From Odobenus rosmarus divergens (Eukaryota > Chordata > Mammalia > Carnivora > Odobenidae), in assembly GCF_000321225.1 (NCBI RefSeq), contig NW_004450402.1:1465690-1529689 (forward strand): DNA of 64,000 bases, in the 5' to 3' direction. This document shows positions 12,437 through 23,203 of the stretch, one piece after another; within the stretch, counting starts at the first letter, position 1, and the number at the start of each line of letters is the position of its first letter. Both the position numbers and the translations under genes were made by a program. The notes below the pieces were generated by a model. It worked only from the letters and a program-made list of their open reading frames with translations. It was not told the origin of the DNA and ran no database searches.

Positions 12437-13085
12437 ATATATACAAAAATAGGTTATCAAAGAGATATCTGCACTTCCACATTTATTGCAATGTTATTCA
12501 CAATAGCCAAGATACGAAAACAAACAAGTGTCTGCCAAAGACGAACGGATAAAAAAGATGTGGTATATATAGATACAGTGGAATATTGTTTAACCATGAA
12601 AAAGAAAGGAAACCCTACCATTTGCAACAACATAAATAGAATTTGGAGGCATTATGCTAGGTGAAGTAAGTCAGAGAAATACAAACACTATATGATATCA
12701 CCCCTATGTGGAATCTAAAAATGTTGAATTCATAGAAACAGAGAGTAAAATGGTAGATGCCAGGGTCTGAACAGGTGGGGGAAATGGAAAGATATTGGTC
12801 AAAGCATATAAACCTCTTGTCAGAAGATAAACAAGTTCAGGGGCATCTAATGACCAGCATTGTGATTACGGTTAACAATAATGCATTATATACTTGAAAG
12901 TTGTTCAGAAAGTGTTCTCACCACAAAAAAAATAAATGGTAATTATATGACAAGATGGAAGTGTTAGCTAATGCTATGGTGGTAATCATTTTGCAATATC
13001 TAAGTGTATCAAATTGACATATTGTACACATTAAACTTACACATTGTTGTATGTCAATTATATCTCAATAAAGCTAAGGAAAAAG
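12437..13085 (+). mobile_element. L1 LINE 3' end (ORF2 tail plus 3' UTR), plus
   Basis: Typical end-of-ORF2 sequence: TTGCAATGTTATTCACAATAGCC, GATACAGTGGAATATTGTTTAACC, GGCATTATGCTAGGTGAAGTAAG. The 3' UTR follows and ends TCAATTATATCTCAATAAAGCTAAGG. 5' truncated, about 650 bp, stops in frame, no activity possible. The frame at 13004-13276 is not a gene. Confidence 0.9.
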
Positions 13086-13157
13086 GTGATTTTGATGATT
13101 GGTCAGATCTAGATCAACCTCACCATCCAGAAGTTAAATCCAGTTATTTATTCTTTC

Positions 13158-13207
13158 AATTTTGCTTTGTTTCATTTTGTTTTATTTTGTTTTGTTCTGT
13201 TTTGTCT
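13158..13207. repeat. Impure (TTTTG)n tract
   Basis: Repeated TTTTG/TTTTA/TTTCA pentamers between the end of an L1 and an L2-associated repeat. Low complexity. Confidence 0.85.
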
Positions 13208-13560
13208 TTAGAGAGAACAATTATGGAGCATCTGCTCTGTGCTAGGAATAGTTCCAGACACTGGGGATACAGATGAAATAGACACAATAGTCGCATTTGA
13301 AGAGCTCACCATTTAAAGGATACAGACATAAGATGTACAATTAACAAAAAGTAGAGGGTATCAACGGAGTACTGAAAAAGGGCACTTAATGTCTACAGAG
13401 GTCAGGAAAAGCTTCTTGAAAGAGATGATGTTTGAGATGTGTATTGAAATAAGGTTAGGAATAAAGTAAACTGGAAGGAAGAGAAAACATGAATGTGAGC
13501 ACAGAGACAAAGAACAGGATCATCAGGGCGGAGAACCACAGGTAATTCACAGCTGCATTC
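13208..13560 (-). mobile_element. L2-associated ancient repeat, minus
   Basis: GGAGCATCTGCTCTGTGCTAGG ... CACTGGGGATACAGATGAAATAG is the reverse complement of an L2 3' end. It is followed by the same colinear blocks seen at 590-1965 (AGAGGTCAGGAAAAGCTTCTTG; GAAAACATGAATGTGAGCACAG). Old and diverged. Confidence 0.65.
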
Positions 13561-13877
13561 CACAGATCTGCCAAGGGAGAATCCAGACTATACTTGAACA
13601 TGTCCAACAACTTACCCTAATCCATGCATTAATTTCTCTCCATCCATATTTTCTTACTTACCCTAAAAGTAAAAAAGAAAATAGTCACAGGAAGAAACAT
13701 AAATAGCTAAATTCATTTAGAGTTCTAGGCTATTTGAATTCCAAACAAGAACCAAATTCTATTAATAGAACCTACAAATATTTTCAGTGGAAGTGGGTCA
13801 CAGACAACAAAAATACAACAGAACTCTCTATAAGAGTTTTCTATGTCAAGGGCTTAATTTTATTCAAACACTGTTTC
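13561..13877. other. Unique sequence, nothing recognised
   Basis: No repeat or gene recognised. Confidence 0.4.
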
Positions 13878-14520
13878 TGTCAGAATTCTTTTAGTTAGAA
13901 TGAGGAAAATCCACTCAAACCAGTTTAAGTGAAAGAGAATTTATTGTGTTCAAAAATTAAAACCAGTTTAATACAATGGCAGAGTTCACAGTCTCAATGT
14001 TTTTGGAACACTACCTCTATCTCACCCACCTCTTAGCTCTTCTACTCTCTGTTGGTTTCATCCTCAGGAATATCCTTCCCATGTGGTGGCAAAATGGCCA
14101 TCAGCAGCTCCAGACTTCTGTCTTTTTATCTTGGGACCTCTTTCAGATACTTTCAATAATACCATTAAGAAAGCTCCCAATTACAAAATAAAGAAGGCAT
14201 GAAGATGAAAAGTACTGCATAGGGAATATAGTCAATAATATTATAATAATGTTGTATGCTGACACATGGTGATTGTACTTACCGTGGTGAGCACTGAGTA
14301 ATGTGTAGAATTGTCAAATCACTATGTTGTACGCCTGAAACTAATGTAACACTGCCAACTATACTTCAATTTAAAAAAAGAAGAAGAAGGTTTCCAATGG
14401 TCATAAGAATCAGATGCCCAGCCTTGAACCCATCACTGTGGCCAACGGGATGCAGGGCTATTACAGTATCTTCACCGAGAACCAGAAGAAGTCATAGCCA
14501 TCTAAGAGACATGAACTAAG
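13878..14520. mobile_element. Old interspersed repeat of unnamed family, split by an L1
   Basis: Left part (AAACCAGTTTAAGTGAAAGAG, ... CCCATGTGGTGGCAAAATGGCC, ATCAGCAGCTCCAGACTTCTG) and right part (14389-14520, GAACCCATCACTGTGGCCAACG) match a mammal-wide repeat I recall but cannot name. A short L1 3' end interrupts it. The frame at 13976-14191 is part of it and is not a gene. Confidence 0.5.
14196..14388 (+). mobile_element. Short L1 3' end, plus
   Basis: About 190 bp of L1 3' UTR: GGGAATATAGTCAATAATATT, GTGGTGAGCACTGAGTAATG, ACTATGTTGTACGCCTGAAAC, ending TATACTTCAATTTAAAAAAAG. Strongly 5' truncated insertion into the older repeat around it. Confidence 0.88.
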
Positions 14521-15264
14521 AATAAAGAAGAGGCAGTTAGTTCCCCAAAGGAAAATCAGATTGCCATTATGAGAAAAAGAAATGCTTGGAAGGCAAAAAT
14601 ATTAGATATTTATTACAAACATAGAAATGGATTAACCTGGCTGAGGGATTAGAGGTAAGAACACTCCCTTCTTCCGCTCAAAACAAAAATTTCCTTGAGA
14701 ATTTTCCATAAATACACACTTCAGAAAGTGTTCAAATTAAGGGAAATAAACTCTATGCTACAACTCTTCACCTCTCCACATTATGGTCATCACCATCACC
14801 ACTGCCATGTGTGTACAAACTGGCCCAAAATGCAGAATATTGGCCTGAATATAATCCTGACTATAAATGGGAGGCATCGGCCAACCTATGCTAAGGAGCA
14901 GAACAGGAAACCACAGACAACTATCAGTTTCCCCACTTACATCCACTTCTGGAGAATAGATCCAAAACATTCTTACTCATGAATTCATAGGCCATCATGA
15001 TCGGGAGGCAAGTCTCACAAGAAACAAAGGCAAGAAGGACACACTGTTAGTTCATACACATGAAGAAGGGCATAATCCAAGGGGAGGTAAAACTTCCCAT
15101 TGTGTTTTCTCATCTTAGCGGGGGGAAGAAAACCTCAGAATTATCTCTAGGCAAAGTATGCTTCCTTTTTGATGTCTAATCAAATAAGGAAATGTTTATT
15201 ATACAGAATAAGTTTTTTTCTTGGTCAAGACATTTTTCCAGAGAAAAAAATTCAACACTTCATT
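14521..15264. other. Unique sequence, nothing recognised
   Basis: No repeat family seen. Two overlapping opposite frames (95 and 70 codons, 14695-14982) show no recognisable protein. Confidence 0.4.
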
Positions 15265-15280
15265 AAAATTCTGGTTTTCC

Positions 15281-15482
15281 TTGGGCTGCCTGGGTAGCTC
15301 AGTTGGTTAAGCTTCTGACTCTTGATTTCGGCTCAGGTCATGATCTCAGGTTTGTGAGATCAAGCCCCACGTTGGGCTCCTCTATGAGTCAGAACCTTCT
15401 TAAGATTCTCTCTTTCCCTCAGCTCCTCCCCACTCCCTCTCTCTAAAAAAAAAAAAAAAAAGAATTAATAAAATAAAATTTA
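15281..15482 (+). mobile_element. Can-SINE, plus, older subfamily
   Basis: Head GGGCTGCCTGGGTAGCTCAG, TTCTGACTCTTGATTTCGGC, GGTCATGATCTCAGG, then a CT-rich stretch and A-rich tail. The 16-bp TSD AAAATTCTGGTTTTCC is identical at 15265-15280 and 15483-15498. The 'GACTCTTGATTTC' head variant belongs to an older Can-SINE type than most other copies here. Confidence 0.96.
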
Positions 15483-15616
15483 AAAATTCTGGTTTTCCTC
15501 ACAAAGAACACATAACATTCCCAGTTACTGGTAATAACTTTTATAGCTGGTTCGTAACAAATTCTAAAGCAAATCTTACTGAGATTATTCAGTGTTGTCA
15601 AAAATCCATCAGGACT

Positions 15617-16950
15617 TCATCAAAATTTAAAGCTGTTTTTCAAAAGACACTATTGAAATAATAAAAGACAAACCACAGATCATGAGAAAATAATTGCAGA
15701 ACATATGTATGATAAAGGACTTGAATCTATAATGTGTGTGTGTATATATACACATATATCTTTCATGATTCAATGATAAGAAAAAAAAATAATTGAAACC
15801 TAGTCAAAATATTTGAACAAGCACCTACTAAAGATGATTTATAGGTGAAAAATAAGCACATAAAAAAGTGTGCTCAACATCATTAGTCATCAGGGAAACA
15901 CAAGTGGAAATTCCAGTGAGATATATTACAAGCACTCTACACCTACTAAGATGGCTAAAATTAAAAAGAATGGCCCTAGCTAGGGTTGGTGAGGATACGG
16001 AGGGCATTGTCACTGCTAGTGGCAATATAAAATGGTACGATCATTTTAGAAAACAATTTGGCCATTTCTCTAAACGTGCACTGTCGTATGATCCAGCCAC
16101 TTCACTCTTTCATTTCATTTTCACTTTCCTGCCCAAGAGAAATGAAAGCATGTGTTCATACAAAGACTCGTACATGAATATTTGCAGCAGCTTTATTGTA
16201 ATAGCTAAAAACTAGAAGCCGCCCAAAAGCCATCAACGGGTTAATGGATAAATGAAAGTGGTATACCATGTAATTGACTACTACCCAGCAGTAAAAAAAG
16301 GAATAACCTAGTGATACACACTACAACATGGATGAATCTCAAAATAATTATGCCAAGTAAAAGACAAAAAGGAGTGCATACTGTATTAGTCCATTGATAT
16401 AAAATTCTAAGAAACGCAAACTAATCAATGGGGACAGAAAGCAGGTCACTGTTGTCTGGAGTTGTGGAAGGGACAGGGAAGAGTCAGGTGGGAGAGATTG
16501 CAAACAGTATGAGGAAATTTTTTGGAGTGATGAATTTGTTCATTATCTTGATTTTGGTGATAATTTCACAAGTGCACGTACTTTAGTCCATTTGGACTGC
16601 TATAACAAAACACCATAGACTGGGTAGCTTATAAAACACAAAAATTTATTTCTCACAGTGTTTCAGGCTGGGAAGTCCAAGATCAAGGCACCAGCATGGC
16701 CAGATTCCGGTGGGGGCCATCTTCCTGGCGCATAGCCAGTGCTTTCTTGTTGTGTCCTCACGTGTTAGAAGGAGCAAGGGATCTCCCTGGAGCCCCCTTT
16801 ATAAAGGCACTAATCACCTCCCAAAAGCCCCACCTCCTAATACCATCACCTGTGGGGTTAAGATTTCAACATATGAATTCTGGTGCACACAAACTTTCAG
16901 ACCATAGCAGTATGCATATTTCACATTTTATCACATTATGCATTTTATTA
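15617..16950 (+). mobile_element. Old L1 (L1M-type) ORF2/3' UTR fragment, split by an MST LTR
   Basis: ORF2 C-terminal region remnants in order: CATCATTAGTCATCAGGGAAACA, CACCTACTAAGATGGCTAAAA, GATCCAGCCACTTCAC, GAATATTTGCAGCAGCTTTATTG, CAACATGGATGAATCTCAAAA. The 3' UTR breaks off near 16580, resumes near 16910 with GTATGCATATTTCACATTTTATC and fades out around 16950. Many stops and frameshifts. The minor frame at 15868-16215 is ORF2 fossil sequence. Confidence 0.88.
16581..16909 (-). mobile_element. MST-type LTR (MaLR), minus, inside an L1
   Basis: On the plus strand: TTAGTCCATTTGGACTGCTAT, AACAAAACACCATAGACTGG, TTATTTCTCACAGTGTTTCAGG, GGAAGTCCAAGATCAAGGC, ATCACCTCCCAAAAGCCCC, ending with the ATTTCAACATATGAATTC and ACCATAGCA blocks. 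This is the reverse complement of an MST/MLT1A-like LTR, nearly full length. L1 3' UTR continues on both sides, so it inserted into the L1. The 101-codon frame at 16696-17001 is LTR-derived. Confidence 0.88.
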
Positions 16951-17103
16951 TTTTTATTTTCTTCTTATTTTTATTTTTTCATTACTCAGTGCTCATTATG
17001 ATGAGTACCCTTAATTCCTTTCACCTATTTCAGTCATCCACCCACCCACCCACCTCTGGCAACCACAAGTTTGTTCTCTATATTTAAGAGTCTGGGTTTT
17101 TTT
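16951..17103 (-). mobile_element. L1 3' UTR fragment, minus
   Basis: TCAGTGCTCATTATGATGAG, CACCTATTTCAGTCATCC, CTCTGGCAACCACAAGTTTG and TTCTCTATATTTAAGAGTCTGG form the reverse complement of L1 3' UTR. The poly(A)-proximal end is missing. A (CCAC)n run (about 17039-17053) lies within it. The Can-SINE at 17104 inserted at its right edge. Confidence 0.75.
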
Positions 17104-17310
17104 TGTCTTTTTGTTTTTTTTTTTGTAATATTTTATTTATTTGTTTGAGAGAGAGAATGAGATACAGAAAGCATGAGAGGGGGTAGGGTCAGAGGGAGAA
17201 GCAGACTCCCTGCTGAGCAGGGAGCCCGATGCGGGACTCGATCCCAGGAGCCTGGGATCATGACCTGAGCCGAAGGCAGTCGCTTAACCAACTGAGCCAC
17301 CCAGGCGCCC
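17104..17310 (-). mobile_element. Can-SINE, minus, between two L1 fragments
   Basis: T-rich tail, ATTTTATTTATTTGTTTGAGAG, CTCCCTGCTGAGCAGGGAGCC, head ending GAGCCACCCAGGCGCCC. The TSD AAGAGTCTGGGTTTTTTT is present at 17086-17103 and 17311-17328, identical over 18 bp. Confidence 0.97.
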
Positions 17311-17328
17311 AAGAGTCTGGGTTTTTTT

Positions 17329-17740
17329 AAAGAATGAAATCTTGCCATTTGCAATGACATGGATAGAGCTCGAGTGTATTATGCTAAGTGAAATAAGTCA
17401 GAGAGAGACAAATACCATACGATTTCACTCATATGTGAAATTTAAGAAACGAAACAGATAAACATATGGGAAGGAGGAAAAAAAGGAAAAAAAAAAAAAG
17501 GAGAGAGGGAAACAAACCATAAAAGACTCTTAACGATAGAGAACAAACTCAGGGTTGATGGAGGGAGGCAGGTGGGGGGATGGGCTACGTGGGTGATGGG
17601 TATTAAGGAGGGCATTTGTTGTGATGAGCACTGGGTGTTGTACATAAGGGATGAATCACTGAACTCTAGTCCTAAAACCAATATTGCATTGTATGTTAAC
17701 TAACTAGAATTTAAATAAAAATTTTTAAAAAGTCTTTTTT
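17329..17740 (+). mobile_element. L1 3' end, plus, carnivoran type
   Basis: Starts AAAGAATGAAATCTTGCCATTTG (ORF2 tail), then GTGAAATAAGTCAGAGAGAGAC, CATAAAAGACTCTTAACGATAG, GATGGGTATTAAGGAGGGC, GATGAGCACTGGGTGTTG, and ends ATGTTAACTAACTAGAATTTAAAT plus an A-rich tail. 5' truncated at about 410 bp. It looks younger than the L1 at 15617. Confidence 0.93.
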
Positions 17741-17764
17741 TTAAATCTAAATGTCTAAATATCT

Positions 17765-17870
17765 ACATTGGTGGCCTCCGTGTGAGGGGATTATAAGTGA
17801 TAATTGTTTTCTTCTTTTTATCGTTATTTTTAAATATTGTCTCCAATAAACAGGTAATATTAAATACATA
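17765..17870 (+). mobile_element. Old LINE 3' UTR remnant
   Basis: GAGGGGATTATAAGTGATAATTG, TTTTCTTCTTTTTATCG and CTCCAATAAACAGGTAATATT resemble the 3' UTR end of an old L1ME/HAL1-type LINE. Short and diverged. Confidence 0.45.
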
Positions 17871-17959
17871 TAACAGTTAAAGTGTGTATGTGTATTTAAG
17901 AGGTTTTAGTGTTCATTGGCTGAGCTGCTTTAGGTATTTCTACCCAAAGGTAGACATAG

Positions 17960-18215
17960 ACAACAAGAGGTCTGGGGGCTCTCTCCAGGCCTATAATTTT
18001 ATAACATATCTCAAATCTGGCTGCACATGAGAATGACATGTGCTGTTTTTAAAGAATACTGGTGCCTGGGCCCCATTCAAAAAACTCCTGATATAGTTGG
18101 TCTTAAGTAGAGCCCAAGTATGAGTTTTATTTGTTTTGGGGTTTTTGTCCAGGGTGGGTTTGTTTCCTCTTTTTTTTTTTCTTCTTCTCTCCAAGTGAAT
18201 CTAATTTGAAGTCAG
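17960..18215 (+). mobile_element. MER5-like hAT DNA transposon remnant, plus
   Basis: CTCAAATCTGGCTGCACATGAG, AGAATGACATGTGCTGTTTTT, GGTGCCTGGGCCCCATTC, CTCCTGATATAGTTGGTCT, GAGCCCAAGTATGAGTTTT and CAAGTGAATCTAATTTGAAG follow the MER5 order, with an extra pyrimidine- and T-rich insertion near 18127-18190. Non-autonomous, non-coding. Confidence 0.78.
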
Positions 18216-19229
18216 GGTGAAAAGGCAATGTTCTATATGTATGGATCACCTATTATTCACCAAGCACTGCACCTTGCTAGAATGAAATACACATGAAGAT
18301 TCACGGACTTGAGAGAATGGTGGAGAATGTGAGGAGAGAGAGAAGAAAAATAAAACAACATAATCATGAACCTTCCAGCTAGAAGGAATCGTAATGCTAT
18401 TAGCAGAGATTCTATACATATAAAAAGCTGATTCAAGGTCCCTTCTGTTCATCTGTTGGAACTTATTCAGGTCAATTCAGAGAATATAACAGATATTTTG
18501 ACTTGCTGAAAGTTTTAGCTCCAGGCACAGGGGAGGTATTGGCTCTACTAAACTCTACGTTGAACCTGCAGTTTGGCCAATCTTCTTTTCTGATGTCCTC
18601 GGACCGACAGGCTGGAAATTACTCTATGGACCAGGATAACTGATGCTTATTTTCGAGAGGAAGTAGAGATGCAGCCGTACAATGAGGGGAGAGGGAGGAA
18701 GCCTGAAACCACCGGGCTCCTCTAGGTTGCCTCCTAGTTCCAACTGAACCCCCAACGAATTTTAGAAAAGCCACGGCAACTCCATACAGAGAGGCACTTT
18801 GAGCCCTAGCAGCACTGGCTGAGGGCGAAGAAACTAGATCATGGATAAGGGAAGAGAAGGAATTAGGAGTTTCCCTTCGCAATAGACTAATTTTTTCCCC
18901 TTTCCATTTCTCCTACTAGTTTATAGAAGATAAGCTGGAGATGATAAACTTTATAAATTTGGCACATAATTAAGTATAGTAAGCCAGAATAGGGACTGAA
19001 CAAGGGGAATTATGAAAGTCATGTTAACGATTGATGACATATTGAGGCTCTCCTTTGGGGAGAAGGTAAGCCTTTCTTCAATTCCAAAAAGAATGGTTCC
19101 TTTATATTAGGTTCTTTCACACATGTAGCATGCTGCTGTCTCCCACTGCTATGGGGAAGGTTAAGTCCGGGGAAAAGAGTGCATATACGTGTTTGATGGC
19201 CCCAGGGGTCGCTGTAGCACACACTGCCA
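18216..19229. other. Unique sequence, nothing recognised
   Basis: Includes a somewhat GC-richer block near 18590-18850 with an 87-codon minus frame (18619-18882) that matches nothing I know. No repeat assigned. Confidence 0.4.
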
Positions 19230-19880
19230 ATTGATTGACTTCCCACCACTCCAGCAGCCTTAAGGCCTATCTCCCTGTTCACAGGAAGTTGGAAAATTAA
19301 GTCTACATTTTCCAAGTTGCCTGTAGCTAGGTTCTTCGTTTGACTACATTCCACTAACAGACTCACTAACGGGACTTTGATAGAAGAGACAAGATTGTGA
19401 GCAGGGGCTGCACAGATCTGGCACTCATGGTCAAGAAGGCCCCAAGATTTTTCTTTTTTTTAAAGATTTTATTTATTTATTTGAGGGAGAGAGAGGGAGA
19501 GAGAACAGAGGGAAGGGGAGAGGGAGAAGCAGACTCCCTACTGAGCAGGGAGCCCGATGCAGGGCTCAGTCCCAGGACCCTGAGATCATGGCCTAAGCCA
19601 CCCAGGCGCCCCTGGCCCTAAGATTTTTATCAGCAGCTCTAGAGGAGGTTTTGGTGAGTAGGTGTGGAATAACAGAAGATTGTAGTAAGACTTCATGATT
19701 TCTTTGGGAATCGTGCCAATATGTGTTTGGGCATTTCTTCTACTTGTGTCACTTCTGTCTGTGTAATACTGCCTTGATTCAATGCACACCCAGAAATTCT
19801 CTGAGCCAACTAACACTCTGTGATAAATCCCTTTGCATGTAAACACAAATGAATTGGACTCTAAGAACGCTGACTAATAC
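19230..19880 (+). mobile_element. Old LTR-like repeat, split by a Can-SINE
   Basis: CAGGAAGTTGGAAAATTAAG, CTACATTTTCCAAGTTGCC, then after the SINE TTCTTCTACTTGTGTCAC, TGCCTTGATTCAATGCACAC, GTGATAAATCCCTTTGCATG and GCTGACTAATAC. The polyadenylation-like AATAAATCCC-type end and terminal CTAATAC suggest an LTR in plus orientation. I cannot name the family. Confidence 0.5.
19453..19613 (-). mobile_element. Can-SINE, minus, with internal deletion in the tRNA-like head
   Basis: T-rich tail, AAAGATTTTATTTATTTATTTGAGGG, GA-rich block, CTCCCTACTGAGCAGGGAGCC, then a shortened head: CATGGCCTAAGCCACCCAGG. About 27 bp around the A-box region are missing relative to neighbours such as 22991-23189. A 15-bp TSD (GGCCCCAAGATTTTT at 19438-19452, GGCCCTAAGATTTTT at 19614-19628) brackets it. 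It is unlikely to be transcribed. Confidence 0.95.
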
Positions 19881-20715
19881 AAGAAGATAGTGATGTAAAT
19901 ACAGCTGAGACTCATAGAATCAAACTGTTTATATAGCATTTACATTAACTTGTTAGAACAAGACCATGTTTATATCACCTATATAACATATAATATGTAA
20001 ATTACATTTATATTAAATTTAAGCAAGTTGGAATGTTCTCTTGGCCTAGAATAATGGGGGGAGGGGGTTAGAGTTTTTTAAAAATTCTTTAACTAAGACC
20101 GTATCATTTACTGAAGGCTTACACACAAGATGAAATGAGGAAAGCAACCACCAGACAGAAGCTGGGCAAATACCACACCTCAGTTCTTCACAAATTAAAA
20201 TTATGAACTTTCTTTAGTATAAGAGCACAATCTGAGACATCTTCCAAGAACTGTCTTGAGGACAGAGGGGAGAAGGATCTCACAACACTCAGATGGGGAA
20301 GATGAAACATCTTGTTACACGGAGGAGAGAAGAAAATGAACTTCCAAGTCCTAAGTTGGCAAATGTCAAAAAGCTATTTAAAAACAATACTAACAGCATC
20401 AACTTGAAAGAGGTCACAGTATGTGTAAAATATTGAAGGTCCATAAACAGATTACAGTATCTTCTCATTTGAACAAAACATTGTATCTCTCTGTTAATTG
20501 AAATTTAAAATTGTAGAATATGTGGCATAAGGTTCTGTTGATTATGGAGGCTGCTTTCTTCTTCAGAATCTCTGGATCAATAAGACAGAGATGAGAGTCA
20601 AATATTGTATGTTTACACAGATGTGTAATTGATTAGTAACTGTGTCTAAACAATGACATACCATGTTTTAGCCTCTGCCTTGTTCTTTTCAGTATTGTCA
20701 ACACTGACAAGAAAG
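19881..20715. other. Unique sequence, nothing recognised
   Basis: AT-rich, with no gene and no repeat assigned. Confidence 0.4.
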
Positions 20716-21890
20716 TAGGTTAAAATAAACAAGTAGGACAACATCAAACTAAAATGCTTCTGCACAGCAAAGGAAACAATCAACCAAATGGAAAGGCGAC
20801 CTACAGAATGGGAGAAAAAAATGGCAAATCAAAAAAAGGACTAATACCCAAACTATATAAGAAACTCATATAACTCAAAAGGAAAATAACCCATTTTAAA
20901 AGGACAGAAGAACTGAATGGCTCTTTTTCCAAAGAAGACACACAAGTTGCTGAGAGGTACATGAAAAGGTGCTCTACATCACTCATCATCAAGGAAATGC
21001 AAATCAAAGCCACAATGAGGTATCCTCTCACACCTGTTAGAATGACTATCATCAAAAAGACGAAATAACAACTTTACAATATCAACAACGATGTGGAGAA
21101 AAGTGAACCCTTGAGCACTGTTGATGGGATTGTAAATTGGTATAGCCACTATGAAAAACAGTATGGAGGCTCCTCAAAAAATTAAAAATAAAACTACCAT
21201 ATGATCCAGTAATTCCACTCCTGGGTATTTAGGAACTGAAAACACTAACTCAAAAAAGATACCTACACCCCCATGTTCATTGCAGCATTATTGACAGTAG
21301 CCAAGACATGGAAATAACTTAAGTGCCCATGAATAAATGAATAGATAAACAAGATGTAGTGTATATATACAATGAGATATTATTTAGCCATGGGACAAAA
21401 GAAAACCTGCCATTTGCCACAATATGAATGGGACTTGAGGGCATTATGCTAAGTGAAATAAGCCAGACCAAGAAAGACAAATATTGCATGGTAAAAAAAA
21501 AAAAAAGAAAAGAAAAATTCAAACCTATAGAAACAGGAAGTAAAAAAGTGGTTGTCAAGATGTGGCAGGTGTGGGAAATAGGGTGAGGTTGGTAAAAGGG
21601 ACAAATTTATAGCTGTAAGATTAATAAGGTCTCAGGATCTAATGTATCACATGGTGACTATAGTTGATAACACTGTGTAGTATCATTAAAATTTGCTAAG
21701 AGAGTAGAACTTAAATGTTCTCACCGATAAATAAATAAAGTAATTAAGTAATTAGGTAATGGATGTGTTAATTAACTAGATGATGGGACTCATTTCACAA
21801 TGTACATGTACATCAAATCACCACAATGTACACTTGAAATATCTTACAATTTGTTAATTATACCTCAATAAAGCTGAAAAAAGAAAAAAG
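20716..21890 (+). mobile_element. L1 LINE fragment (ORF2 C-terminus plus 3' UTR), plus
   Basis: The longest L1 piece in the window, about 1.2 kb. Recognisable ORF2 blocks: CTTCTGCACAGCAAAGGAAAC, CACTCATCATCAAGGAAATGC, CCATATGATCCAGTAATTCC, CATTGCAGCATTATTGACAG, GGCATTATGCTAAGTGAAAT. The 3' UTR ends GTTAATTATACCTCAATAAAGC plus an A-rich tail. The reverse-transcriptase frame is broken by many stops, so it is a dead copy. Confidence 0.95.
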
Positions 21891-22068
21891 TATATACATC
21901 TTGCAACTTTATAAAATCTTTACAGGGCATAAATCAATATCCAGAGTGAATTCAAGAAAAAATTAAGATGGATACACGTGCACAATAAAATTTAGTCTTG
22001 AGCTCCACAACTAAAGAATAAGGGAGGTACGAATAGAAAATATCTCTGTCAAAAAATCAGGTGTTTGG

Positions 22069-22266
22069 GGACCCTGGGTGGCTCAGTTGGTTAAGCATCT
22101 GCCTTCGGCTCAGGTCATGATCCCAGGGTCCTGGGACAGAGTCCCGCACTGGGCTCCCTCCTCAGTGGGAAAATCTGTTTCTACCTCTGCCTACCACTCC
22201 CTCTGCTTGTGCTCTCTCACTCTCACTCACTCTCTCTCTGACAAATAAATAAATAAAATCTTTTTT
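22069..22266 (+). mobile_element. Can-SINE, plus
   Basis: Head ACCCTGGGTGGCTCAGTTGG, GCCTTCGGCTCAGGTCATGA, CT-rich stretch, CAAATAAATAAATAAAATC tail. The 18-bp TSD AAAAAATCAGGTGTTTGG (22051-22068) has a near-identical copy at 22267-22284 (2 mismatches). Confidence 0.96.
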
Positions 22267-22284
22267 AAAAAATCAGGCTTTTGG

Positions 22285-22976
22285 TTAAAACGAAGTTGAA
22301 CATGGGTCAGTAGTGTTCACAATAATAATTGATTCCATTTCAGTCTGCAAAGCTAGAAGTACAAAACTCAGAAAAAGGGAGGTCACATGTCTTCTTTCAT
22401 TGAATAAACTAGTCTTGGAATACTAAGCTCCATCTTAAGCATGACATTTTAAGACAGATATTGAAAAAAGGTTCATGTCCAGAGAACCAAGTCCAAGATG
22501 GTGAGAGAAGATCTGGAGTCAAAGTATTTGTGGAACGCTTGAAAGAGCTGCATTTGTCCAAATGGGGAAAGACAGAGCTGCTTTTAAATACTACAGAAAA
22601 GTCCTTGAGCCCATAGTATTAAACTTATTCGAGGAGGTTTTTAAAAACTAAAATCAGTTAGTGCTATGTAATCGTTGGCTACTGTAACCCAAATGACTCC
22701 AAGTCCTCTGTGATCTTCTTTTCCTTTAATAGCCAAACAAAGTAAAGCTCCTCCCTTCCCCCACAATTCCATGATTTCCTGGAAGGAGGAAGAAGTTGCT
22801 TATATTCTTCAAGCCATTTCTCTGCTCTCACCAGCTGCCCCTGCTCTGATGTTTTCTCCTGCTTTGCTCTGTTGCCTCGTCCTCTTCCTACAAATGTCCT
22901 GGATTTTTTCACCCTACGCCATCCCCCCTTTCATTTCACAAAGCACTGTCACACAATGTTGTTACAGAACGGGCTT
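22285..22976. other. Unique sequence, nothing recognised
   Basis: No gene or repeat recognised. The 123-codon frame at 22771-23142 runs from unique sequence into the SINE to the right and is a chance frame. Confidence 0.4.
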
Positions 22977-22990
22977 TCCCGGAAACTTTT

Positions 22991-23189
22991 TTTTTTTTTT
23001 TAAAGATTTTATTTATTTATTTGAGAGAGAGAGAATGAGAGATAGAAAGCACGAGAGGGAAAGAGGGTCAGAGGGAGAAGCAGACTCCCTGCTGAGCAGG
23101 AACCCCGATGTGGGACTCGATCCCGGGACTCCAGGATCATGACCTGAGCCGAAGGCAGTCGCTTAACCAACTGAGCCACCCAGGCGCCC
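22991..23189 (-). mobile_element. Can-SINE, minus, intact TSD
   Basis: Long T tail, AAAGATTTTATTTATTTATTTGAGAG, GA-rich block, head ending GAGCCACCCAGGCGCCC. The 14-bp TSD TCCCGGAAACTTTT is identical at 22977-22990 and 23190-23203. Confidence 0.97.
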
Positions 23190-23203
23190 TCCCGGAAACT
23201 TTT

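Noticed and set aside
17133..17360. Recurring peptide frames (…AWVAQLVKRLPSAQVMI…) here and at 23009, 61881 and elsewhere
   Set aside because: They are translations of the Can-SINE tRNA-like head and body, repeated wherever a SINE lies.
16951..17740. Twin-primed single L1 insertion
   Set aside because: The inverted and direct pieces cover overlapping 3' UTR ranges and differ in sequence type, which a single twin-priming event would not give.
20716..21890. Active L1 copy
   Set aside because: 5' truncated, and the ORF2 remnant has many stop codons.
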